64,000 nucleotides of DNA from Agrostemma githago (lineage: Eukaryota > Streptophyta > Magnoliopsida > Caryophyllales > Caryophyllaceae). Below are positions 45,301 to 56,420 of the stretch, in pieces. Within the stretch, counting starts at the first letter, position 1. Every line of letters starts with the position of its first letter. The translations under genes were made by a program, and so were the position numbers. Where the stretch lies: NCBI GenBank assembly GCA_958450325.1, contig OY288248.1:2418001-2482000 (forward strand). The letters are read 5' to 3'. Below the pieces are notes generated by a model. The model saw nothing but the letters and a program-made list of their open reading frames with translations, was not told the DNA's origin and did not search any database.

Positions 45301-45640
45301 TCATGCCGATCCGAAAATCAACCAAAGAAGGAAAGAACTGCTCTGATCTTTACACACCAAACATAGAATACCCGAAACACAATACCTCCGTTCAACATCG
45401 TTCCAATCGCAATATAAGCAAAAATAAACTATAAAGAAGACACGGAAAGTGAAGACTAGACCAATATCTGAATTCCTAGGGACCAAAATTGGGTGAAAAC
45501 GTCTAGGAATTACAGCACATTGCACTCTTAGGTGGGATTTCCTGACCAGGACCTGGAACCAGTATCTTCTTTCCTGTAAGCGATGCTCAACTATCATTGC
45601 TTTGTCTTCGTTAATGTCAAGAGTCTTCTCGTTAACTGCT
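45301..45640 (-). pseudogene. 3' fragment of a RABA4-type GTPase gene
   Basis: On the minus strand from 45637, VNEKTLDINEDKA is followed, after a frame change, by SLTGKKILVPGPGQEIPPKS and MCCNS then TAG (45503-45505). That is the hypervariable tail and double-cysteine prenylation site of RABA4 small GTPases as I know them. No GTP-binding exons are present. The left limit coincides with a CTCCCTCCGTCCC motif at 45641. Downstream sequence to 45301 looks like its 3'UTR. Confidence 0.65.
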
Positions 45641-45705
45641 CCCTCCGTCCCAAAATGTTTCACAGGATTGAGTATACAGGCAATGATTGACTCCGGGTGA
45701 GTCAT

Positions 45706-46601
45706 AATGTTGTGAGATGGGGTGAGTTAATGAAATGGTAAAATAGTAAATATTTAATTTAGTACAGGAGCTAGAAATGGTAGCTCGAGTAAATGAATTG
45801 TATGAATGTAAGAAAGAGAGAAAGAAGAATGTTTTTGTTGTATATTGAATGAATGGTATTCATAGAGTTTGTTGTAACAAACTTACAGCTGGCACGTAAC
45901 AACTCGAGACTACCCAACAACTTGTAACTAACTATTTAACCCACTCGTATTAGCTATAACAAGATTTTTTATTTGGACAGATTATTGATTGTTGTTGAGT
46001 ATTTCATGCCTTATAAAGTCATTGCAAAACAGAGAGACTACAAAAACTGATTTTCCTATGCTTTCCCTTTATTTTTGGACACTCCAAAGTTTTAGGCCAC
46101 TATTTACAATTTAGAGGAATCCTCATTATTCTACACCCTCTAAGTTTTTATTATTATCCCACTTTCTTTTTTGGACTGAATTTGATTTTTGTCCTACTTT
46201 CATTTTTAGACCATCAATATGTAGTTCACAATTAGTCTTTGGGACAATAATAGAAACTCGGAGGGAGTGCAATTTATAAGGGAAAAAAATCAACGATCTT
46301 GTTTAATTCGTATTTAATAATATATTAGTATTAATATCGAATCTCTGTACTCCGTAAATTTTACTCCGTACTAATATATGCTCCTTGATTAATTTGTACT
46401 AGCAGGATTTATTCTTTCTTAAATCATCAAATACAATAAATTGTTTATCCAACAGATAAAAAAGGGGCGGATTTATAGTACACAACTTATTGAAAGATAA
46501 ACCCCTCATACATTTAAGGAGCCATAACGACCTCGAAAAATAGGGTATAAAGCTCGGGCCATGATAAAAGTAACTTCACAGAAAAGCTTCAGGCAATAAG
46601 A
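45706..46601. other. Intergenic spacer
   Basis: No gene. ACTCCCTCCGAGTTTC (inverse of 46252-46269) and CTCCCTCCGTCCC at 45641 could be ends of one or two Stowaway elements, but inner sequences do not pair well. Confidence 0.4.
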
Positions 46602-49600
46602 TTAATCAATAGTTGTTGAAGCAATGGCAGTCGTGACTTGCTGCAACCGTGGATCACCATCTTCCAAGCACACACCGTGAGGATCTTCTCTCACTGGCAA
46701 AGCCAATACATTGTGTAAGCTCCATGATTCAGCAACCTTGCTGGTAGAAGCACCAAGAGTGATGGCAAAAACTGCATCAAAACCTCCTGCTCCTGGAATT
46801 CCAGCCAAAACAACCCCTTCTATATCCATTGTGCTGTCCAAAAGCCGAGTTTGTGTATCAGGTTCGATCTGTAAAGGCAAGAGAAATTGATGCAACTGTC
46901 ATTTAATCCCCATCACAATTCTAAGTCAGCCGATGCATAAATGCTGATAGGTAAAGGACATTCCAAATCTATGTCCTAAAGACACACACAAATGGTGGGA
47001 TAAGAGGTTGGATATCGGAGGTTGTTTCCAAATTATCCTTGATGAAACCTGGGTCGAGGATTGCATGTAATGTCGGCTACTTTACAATTGAACTGAAAAA
47101 TGAATACATCTGGAATGACTGGAGGGGTGAGAACAAATCCAGACCAACAGCACCACAGCATCATAGTCTTCATCATCTTGACCAATAAGTCTTGTTTTCA
47201 CCGGTTCATAATTTTTACGGAAGGGTTGATTCAGTCCTCAAGTAGAGTATATAAATCAACATGCAATAGCATACAAGTGTACGGTGTACCATAAAAAAAC
47301 ATCTACGGGGAGCAACAAGAGTTAAGTATTCAATCTTTCTCATAATAGAGCAATGGAAAGGTATTAAGAGAGACGATCCAGTACTGAAGAGAACTCACAG
47401 GAACACCAGCAGCTTCTCCCATGTGTCGCATATAACTTCTGATGTCAAGCATTGCATTCCTAGCTGCTAGTAATGCTTCAACAACTGCTTGCTCACTCGC
47501 ACCAGTTGCATGCTCCATCCACTGTTATCAGAGATCGTGAACAAATCACAAAATTTATCCAAATACAACATTATTAAGCATCAAAACAAAAACAAAAACA
47601 AAAAAAGTTTTAGCTTTGGCGTGCACATAAGATTTGGAATAATTTCAATTTGGTGCCCGGATGTTGGAACACATCTCACTTTCGTGACGTGGGTTATCAA
47701 ATTTTCCCCTTTTGCTGAACTGAAGTGTAACACCATCACAATTTCATCCAAATTTCCAAATGTTCCAACGCACCAAAACTTCATTACGCCTAAAACCGTT
47801 AACTTAGATCGATTTTGCACCATATTATACCTCAATTCACCTAAATGAATAATGCCCAAACTTGCTAAAGTGATATGTGAAAAATTATGGAGCACCAAAG
47901 TAAAACAAATCAAATCTTAGGGTACCAAAGTGGAAATATAATGACATGAAAACCGCTCGTTCTTTTCAGCTTATTCAACTCACTTCAATTCACCTCTGTT
48001 AAGTTCATGTAAGCCTAATTCAGTTCAGGGTCTAACTAGCACTATAGCACTCTACCACCGGCATGACCACCAAAGTAGACATTTATCTGAAGTTTTAGCA
48101 AGAGGTGGGCGTGGCCAAAATGACAGGCCCGTTCGGCCCGGCACCTAACCCGGCACAACCTGCTTCCAAACAGGGGCCGGACAATCAGTGCTAGCTTCCC
48201 CGTAGCCCAGACCGGAAAAGTCCGCTAGAAAAATTATTAACACTTGCCTGCACAGTGGCCATACCACCCCGGCCCGCCTGCCCAAAACACTCACAGGGTG
48301 TGCTCGGCCCCCAATCCACAAGCCCCACCTCTAATTATGGCAATCTTGTGTTAATTGTGCTATCAAAAGGATTTTTCCCAGATATCTTTAGTGTTTATCG
48401 ACATCTTACTACCAATCTGAATTCCACTTGGAGTTAAGAGTACATATATGCAAGAACATTAGACTTATGCAGGGTCATTAAGTGCAAAGCAGATATATTT
48501 TGCATTTTACTTCATGCATTTGATTTTTAATTTAAAATTTGGGGAAGGGAGATATAAGCCAATACAATAATCAAAGACGCATTTTCCTTTCAGAAAATAA
48601 GCATCGGTGTATAAAGAGGACACCTTTGCAGTACCCCAAAACATAAGTATTAACAAGGATTACCTTCTCTGATTTCTGCATGGAACATCGGTCAATGATA
48701 CTGTCATACGCCTCATGCTTTTGTTCAGCCAATTGACTCAGCTTATTTAATTGTTTCTCAAGTAGTAAATTTGCTTCCGATAATTTTGTCCATGTGTAAA
48801 GAGACTTCTCGGGTTCAGACTTTTGCCACTTTTTAACAGCACCAACCATTGATGGCGTCGATGACCCACCACTTCCTGGTTCTCCAAGTACCTGCAACGG
48901 GCAAAATTGATCAGATAGAAATAACAGTGTCACTTCAAATGGTATATGATCTTTTGAGGCAAACAAATAGATGTCTGCAATACAATTGGCCCTTCAATGA
49001 AACTTCTTCTGCTTCACTCAGATGCATACATAGTAAGCGACTTGGAAAATTGATGATAGAAAAAAAAGAAGGTAACAAGGTAATCCAACACTACATTAAT
49101 CAGACTTCCGCCTCGAGCCTCAAGGTTTGTTTAGGCGTCGTACTCAACTCTAATTATCAGAAGGTCTTGTGGTTTGAATCAAGATGAAGGGGTCTAATAG
49201 TCATCAACATGCCAGATTAACGTGTCCCGCATAAGTGGAAAACTGGAAACTGAAAGTTGGAGACACGTTGCTAGTGTGTAGCAATCAATTTTTCACCTCA
49301 CCTAGCTCATGGTTCGATGATTCTGCTCGCTCTTATACTCCTCACAAGTCACACCCTTATATACAAGTATATAGTATAAAACCCTAACAGTCGTAGTTTC
49401 AATTGAAATCAGCAGGTGATAGATTTAAAATCACTTAAATGACCGGTTTAAAAACATAAATATGGTGATCATGTAAAGTTCCTATATCCCGGAATACATT
49501 ACAATTACAAACTTACGAGAGTCATCCGTGGTGGCAGGGAAAGTTTTGTGATCTCATGATTCCACTTTCCATCCATGACGTCGAAAATGACTTCCTGAAG

Positions 49601-52600
49601 TAGAGATCCTACTCCTGCAATCTACACAAAAAGTAGCATGTTAGGTCAATCTTTTATTTTATTTTCTATCAATTCTTTAACTAGCACAGCACAGGAGTTT
49701 CTTATAAATTACTGCATCAAGAAACATACTACATTCGACATCAAGAATTCACAACATATTGTTTATTGGCGAAAATCACACGACAGTCATAGTCATCATG
49801 TCTCTAACTGTTCCTTATAAAATGAATAACTATGTGGCGTTCTCACTAATAGTTTTTTTTTTACAGAAATGAGGCATGATCACATAAGGTAAACAAAGAG
49901 AGCATATTGAAGCTTCTGAAGCTAAGCATATTATCATTATCCTTGCAGCCGGCTTATAAGAATATAAAACCGGAAAGGCTTTTTATCATATAAAAGGATT
50001 TGATCTTCAAGGTAACATTTTGTGAGATACAACATACAAAAGAGCTAATACTTTAGTAGAATCAAAAGTAGCTAAAAAATCAGTAGCAAGTTAATCACCC
50101 CTAAGTAATTTCAAAATTTACTTGATGGTAAAAAGGATATTCTAAGAAAACTTGCAAAATTAAAGTATTGACCAGACACCAGAAGAAAGATTTAATAACC
50201 TCTCCGAATATATGTAGAGATAATATATAAATCGACATTTGTTGACCACCAAAGCCAAAAGTGAAAGCTATCAATAGGATGGAGGTAATAATATTTTCAG
50301 CACCGCAAGCGAAACTTACCGGTCACTAACTATTTCAGTACCTTATTTTTCATCAAGGCAAGAAAAAAATGTTTACAAATTAAAAAGAGTACATAAGAAA
50401 GAAGATGGTAACCTGAGCAGATGACAAAACTTCAGGTGAAAAGCGGACATAGCGCTGACTGCCATAAACGGCACAGCTAACATCAAAACCGCTGCCAACT
50501 TTTCCTTGGGCCATGCAGTGCGAAGTTTGAGCTATCATGTGAACTAGATCAAGATCCTTATTACTAATGTTTTTTTCATGGTGAGCTGAGTTTAAACCAG
50601 ATAGATTAACGATGCCAAGATAATGAAGAAGCGCAGCAGCCACTGCTGTTGTCATAGCTGCAGAAGACCCCAACCCTGTTTTAGCAACTTCAGGCTTGCA
50701 AGTAGCGGAATTTGAGTCATCTATGTTGAATGTAATTGACAAGAAAGACGGGAGTGCTGCCAATGATTCTGGTGCAAGAGGCAGTCCACGGGCTTCCAAC
50801 TAAGTGATCATATGGTACAATTAGGATACGTATCTCCTTTGACTCTCACAGTAACTTTAGAATTGTACTACCGCAGTACCGCACCGCCTTTCCAAAAGTA
50901 TCATGTCCATAAGTCCATTTGACTAACGAAGTCGACCGATGTCAACTTCGACCATTAAATTTTCCAAATATAAGTACATAATCTATGTAATTTTGTCATC
51001 TTTAGTAGACCAAACAATATTGTCGTATTACGGTGTTTCTCCAAACTAATGAACTTCTAAAGTGAAGTTCGTGTCTCTTTATTACAGTAGTAGATACGGA
51101 GTAATAATTAGCAGTTTATAACTATTATAACAATTAATTGATCTCTCTACACCATAGGAAAACTCTTGGGTCATCACCTGGGTAGAGGTCCCATGCTCTT
51201 AATACGCAAGACAAATATCTTGCTTTCTACAATTAGTCAGCTGTTGAAAAATGTTAGGGGACACATTTTATGTTTTCATAAAGAGCTTTGCACTTGTTAT
51301 GCACCCAACTTTTAATATAGCCACTTATTGTGATTTTTGAAACCCAAATACCAATTCTTTATTGCAGGCGTGAAGAAACAAACAAAAGCGACAAGGTAAC
51401 CCAAAATAAGACAGCTCTACTGATATATTACCTGATCTCGATATGAATAAAATTCATTCGCGCCCATGATTGTGATGTCAAGACCTGCATGACTAACATA
51501 ATTAAGGCATAACATTTAGGTAGTCTTGAACCAAGCATAAGAGAACATAATCTATCAGTCACCTCGTTTAAGCAATTTCTCCAACAATTCTTTCTTATCC
51601 TTTTCAACTCTTGCATATGCAGTTGCAAGGACATACTGTAAAGCTTGTTCCACAAAGGGATTTCTTGCATCACTGACATATTAAAGAAGCATTAATCCAA
51701 GAGAAAAATTGAACTTTGCAATCCATCTATCAGTGACACTTAACGAGATAGTTGGAGACAAACCAAACTTAAAAATTCTTAATATAAATTGATAAGAGGT
51801 CACCTAACACAAACCATTGTTTGAAAACGCCAATAAGAGGTAAATTTTTCGAAGATATTAAGGAACCTACCGGAACATAGCTCTAAATTAAGGACCTCAA
51901 AAATAATGCAACTAAATCAGATTCCAAATAACATATACGGAGTATGCATTATCTAACCAGGCCAATACGAAAACAAGGTATGCACAGCACAAAATAAAAA
52001 CATAGGCACACAAAAATGAAAATGTGTCAACAAAGTAGATACTACACCCTCAATCCCACTTATATTGTCCCCATTCAACTAATGGTCTTAATTGATATTT
52101 TTATTGACATTTTATGCTTTGGAGATGGAGGTTGTAGAGAATTCTTGCCTTGCCGAAACACACTGAAGAATGAAATTCTTAATTGACATTTTATACATTG
52201 TTTCTCTTGAAAGCTGAGGAGCAGTGAGCTTCACGTCCATCCACGACTGCACGTTAAAAGAAGTTAAAGTAAATAAGATTCAGAGCAATATTCGGCTTTA
52301 TGTTCTAACGTTTTTATGGATCTTTGTGTATAAAGGACAGAGGAAGTATGAGAAAAGCATGCCCCAGTAGCTAGTAAAACAACTCAAAGCCGAAGAACGA
52401 AGACATGATATAGCAATGTGAGATGGGCATTACCCATGCCCAGCAGTCGGATTTGTCATCGTTATGAAAGGGCTTGACGATGGCATAGAAGCGAGCATTA
52501 GTACTCAATACCAACCCTGCATTGGGCCTCTCCAATACGAGATAACCTCCTGTCATTAATACCTTTCCAGGAGCTGAAGCAACTCTATTACACACAAACA

Positions 52601-52889
52601 ACAAACATCAGACACCAGAACAAACACGCACAACCAATTAACTGCCCATAGTACAGTAACAAAATCAAAATCTTGATTTCGGCTATTGCAGGATTCAAAC
52701 GGTGAAATTGATCGTGAAATCAATGGAAAAATGGTCGATTTCACAACCCGTTAACGTAAATTAATTGGTAATTACCAAGTAAAAGCATAGAATTGAGCAG
52801 AAGCCAACAATTAGTTTGGTAACAAATGAGAAGAAAAAAGATGGGAAGAAACAATGAAAAGTTGGGAATACTTACACGGCCTCTGTCAT
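46602..52889 (-). CDS. PMK: Phosphomevalonate kinase
   Basis: GHMP-family kinase making mevalonate 5-diphosphate in the cytosolic/peroxisomal mevalonate pathway to sterols. Ten exons, minus strand: 52889-52876, 52584-52434, 52246-52149, 51672-51563, 51484-51432, 50799-50413, 49621-49517, 48891-48664, 47521-47399 and 46868-46602; 511 residues. Seen: VASAPGKVLMTGGYLVLE, the GHMP ATP loop KTGLGSSAAMT, GSGFDVSCAVYGSQRYVRFSP, and GVVLAGIPGAGGFDAVFAI near the C-terminus. Exon 1 is only 14 nt (MTEAV with exon 2). Intron 3 has a GC donor (AG|GCAAGA). The other junctions are GT-AG and all phases agree. The 20-nt gap between the start codon and upstream repeat DNA is unusual. Confidence 0.93.
48102..48332. 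mobile_element. hAT-like MITE with GCCCGGC array, in PMK intron
   Basis: AGAGGTGGGCGTGGCC at the left and AGCCCCACCTCT at the right form the terminal repeat; interior words GGCCCGGC/CCGGCCCG. Located in the intron between exons 8 and 9. A target duplication is not evident. Confidence 0.6.
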
Positions 52890-52904
52890 GCTTGGATGAT
52901 GTGA

Positions 52905-53850
52905 TCAACTTGTAATCTCCTAGAAATTCTAACGCAATACAATGACGGAAACACTGTAGAGTTGAGATTAAAACAAACTGAAATGTGTGAAGTGTTGTAA
53001 ATAGTAAGGATAATATGATAAAAAAAATATGGACCAAAATGGAAAGAAATGAAATGGGAAGATAAAAAAAAGTGGACCAAAAAAGAAATTGGAAAGATAT
53101 AAAAAAAATGAAGGAAATATTATATAGTCTTTTATAAATATATTTAGGAAAATCAAGTTAAAACGATAAATTTTAGAAAATAAATGTTTTAAAAAAATGA
53201 TATCGATATCCAATGAGTTAACAGGTTTTATAAATGAAACGAGACTTTTACAAAACTCTCAAATTATTTTTAGCAAGTAGATTTTATTAATAAATAATAC
53301 AGATTTTACTAAAAATAATCAATCGTAAACAAATGAGAAATTATTACTAAAAATAATCTCGACTAAATATGTATTTTAAACCAAATCGACTAGTTTCTCA
53401 TTTATTAATAGACGTCGTAAAACGAAATTAATTTAATGAGCAAGTTTTCAAATCTCAATTATAATACTAAAAATAATAAATTAATGAAATATGACAAAAT
53501 TATGAAATTGATATTATTTACTCCGTAGTTACTAGTGTCACGGCAAACAACAAAACATTATAACGATCATTAATAATAAAATTATAACGAATTATAAAAC
53601 GATATCGAACAATGGTAAAATATTTATAAGACTCGCGATTTAAAATTGAAATTATAATTTTAGCAAATAATACGTAGCTAAGAATTAGAAAACCAAAGAT
53701 AAAGTATCTACTACATACTACTACTCAACATATGATATAATACCGAGTAACGCCCTAAAGTTACCTTGAGTCGATAGTCGCACCGCTCACGTACTTGTCC
53801 TCGTCAAATGCTCACGAAATCCTACGAAACACAAAGCTACGGTATAAAAT
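52905..53850. repeat. Repeat DNA upstream of PMK
   Basis: TGTAATCTCC...TTCTAACGCAATACAATGACGGAAACACTGTAG at 52913-52966 matches 56567-56620 (TGTAATCCC...TAACGCAATACAGTGGCGGAAAC). The interval is A/T-rich without coding, ending around TAGTCGCACCGCTCACG near 53780. Probably related to an LTR-type element; no direct LTR pair is found. Confidence 0.4.
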
Positions 53851-53950
53851 ACCACATAACACGAGTAGAACGAAGGAAGAGGAATAGGTAATATCATTAC
53901 CCATTAAATTAAGGGATGACCAGAAAGGATTTAAGCGAAAAGGGTCATGC

Positions 53951-54703
53951 TTTTTCCTAACGAGGTTTTACTCAATTCTAACGACATTTTACCAATTTGT
54001 CCTTCTCATTTCCCACGTTCTCAAGAGCAATTATTTGATTATCTCTCTAACAAAAATCCCCAATTTACCACCATCACCAGCAATCACCACCCGGATCCCG
54101 GCCACGTCGCTGAACTCCGTCATATTCATTTCACTTGTATAACAAAAATCCCCAATTTACAGATTCATTTCACTTGTATAAAAAATTCAAATCTCCGCAA
54201 GTATGCACAGTGACACGAATAAATTCATCAGTATCTTGAAAAAAAAAACGCATCATTGTCTAAAAAAAACCTAGCAACACCATTCTTAAACAAACTCCTC
54301 AAAATGCTTATTTTAAGCCGATTCATTCCTTCTAACTGGCGTGTAGTGGAGTATAATTTTTACAGTAAAATGCAGAGCATATCATTAATCGAGTCTGAAA
54401 TCGCAAACATGAAATATAGTTTCTAGCATCAATGATAACGGAGCAAAAACGAATACAATTAGAGTCTAGAGATACCATCAATTTCTTAATACAATAAAAA
54501 AAAAAAAAAGTAAGTAATAAGTAATCGATAATTGAATTAGAATCTATAATTGAATTGTTTCTCGAATTCGAAAAAATTGATTGATTATGTAAATTGGTAA
54601 AAAGGAGAGGAGGTAAATTGATTTGAGTGAAACATCAAGGGTTTAAAAAGGGTAGAATTGAAAATTTTAAGAAAATTTCGTTAGGATTGAGTGCAAGGAA
54701 AAA
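53951..54703. mobile_element. Non-autonomous TIR element, copy 2
   Basis: TTTTTCCTAACGAGGTTTTA and CTCAATTCTAACGACATT at the left; TTCGTTAGGATTGAGTGCAA and GGAAAAAG at the right. Same TIR pattern as 16675-17361. Interior differs from copy 1 apart from A/T-rich stretches. Confidence 0.6.
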
Positions 54704-54894
54704 GATAGAAGGACGATGAAGAATGCGAAAAGGAGAAGTAACAGAGCAGCAGCAGGACAATGAGAATGAGACAACAGCAGCAGCAACAACGAACCTCAAC
54801 AACGCAGGAATCACAATAACAGGATGAAAGTAGCAACAACAATAACATTGAGCAGTGGCGACAGAAGCAAGAATGACAACCACAGTGGCCAAGG

Positions 54895-55980
54895 AAAACG
54901 GACCAGATTGGCAGTTCGCCGGCACGATTTCCGATCACCAAGGAAGAGAAATTTGAAATAGAAAATGGTGAATCAAACAACAAAAATCAATCGGGAAGAA
55001 ATACTATTACCTTGACTCCCTAAAAGGCAAAGAGTTTAAACTGATGAGCCCACCACAAGTAGGACAAAAATCTCCAGAACTTTTCAATTTTTTCGAGGAA
55101 GATGAGAGATGAGGAGGAGGATGATAAGCGAGGAGGAAGAAATGAAGATGATATATTAGGACTTAGGAGGAGGAATAGCTTGATTTCAATTTTTTCAATT
55201 TTTTTTAGGAGGAAGATGAAAGATGTACTGCAGTGCCCACTGCTCACTGCCCACGACCACGAGCCCCTCGTGCCATTTGCTCACACTACACTAAGGGGGC
55301 CGGTTGGATCAAACCAAGGTGGTATCGGTTTGTAACTTGATTCCTGAAACTTGGCGTTTGGTTCATTTTTTAGATGATTGAGATTCTAATCCGAAATTTT
55401 AATTTTTTTTTAAAATTATATTTAATAATTATATTTTAAATATATAAAAATTTATATTTCTGACTATATAAAATCTAAAAAATTTAGCTTCAAAGAAAAA
55501 TTAAATAAATTTAATTAAAAACAACTTTTTTTGGCGATATAAAACACTGAGTTACATTAATGAAATTTTAAAATAATTTTTTTTAGTATTTTAAATTAGC
55601 GTTTTTCAAAAAGATATTTCAGTTATAATATTTAAACAAAAAAATTTGGAACAAATTCTTTCGGAAAATCAAACAAAGTTTGATTCCAATTATATGAATC
55701 TCATACCCACCTCCTCCCTTGGGTATGAGAAACCCATACCATGAGAGTTTGAGGCATGGGTATCGAAATGAAAAACTTGTCAACTAAACACGAGGTATGA
55801 GTTTGGTTCATTCTAAACTCATACCTCATACCTAAATTGAGTGAACCAGTCCTGGGTCTCGTTTGCTTACTCTTGGTTTGGTTACCCCAAATAAAAAAAA
55901 TTCTCTTGATGGGTTGCATTTCTCACGTCCCGATTCTTTCAAATGATTTTTTTATCTTTTTATACTCATCCTAGTCATCT
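54895..55980. repeat. Segmental duplicate, copy 1 (with insertion)
   Basis: The GTTCGCCGGC, GAAAATGGTGAATCAAACAAC and CTTGACTCCCTAAAAGGCAA blocks, the GAGGAGGAGGATRATAAG run and AATAGCTTGATTTCAATTTT recur at 61475-61765. TTTGGTTACCC and CACGTCCCGATT at 55875-55980 recur at 61890-62000. About 650 bp at 55230-55875 has no counterpart. Confidence 0.75.
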
Positions 55981-55982
55981 AT

Positions 55983-56420
55983 TTCTTAGGAGTGAGCAAA
56001 ATAAATCGAACCGGTTTTAAAAATCAAAACCTAATCAAAATTTAGTTTAAAAAACCCGGAAAACCGAGTTTTTGAAGTTCAAAATCGGTTCGAGTACCCG
56101 AACCGGTTTTTTTAGTGAAAAATCGGATCAGGTTCGGTTCACAATTTTAAAAACCGGGTACCAGTTTTTGAACCGATTTACACTTTTAAACGAAAAAATA
56201 AATAAAAAATTGATATACAAATTAGTGAAACCGGGTCTTCGAAATCGGTTCAAAAAACTGGTTTATAACAAAGATAACAATTTTTTTTAAAAAGCGGTTC
56301 GGGTTTAAACCGGATCGGTTTCGGTTTACAATATGAAAAAAAACGAGTACCCGGTTTAAACCGAGTCGGTTTCGGTTCGGGAAAAAGCGGTTTTCAAAAA
56401 CAAGGTACCCGAACCAATTT
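55983..56420. repeat. AACCGGTTT/CGGTTT word array
   Basis: Many degenerate repeats of AACCGGTTT, GGTTCGG and TTTAAACCGG. The composition matches the interiors of hAT MITEs elsewhere in this window, but clean inverted ends are not seen (GGAGTGAGCAAAAT at the left may be one). Confidence 0.5.

Noticed and set aside
45641..46268. One long Stowaway element between two CTCCCTCC motifs
   Set aside because: The inner sequences of the two ends do not pair and the length is too great; left as unresolved spacer.
54635..54983. Cys-rich and Leu-rich open frames on the minus strand
   Set aside because: They read through CAG/AAC microsatellite-like sequence; composition explains the apparent hydrophobic segments.
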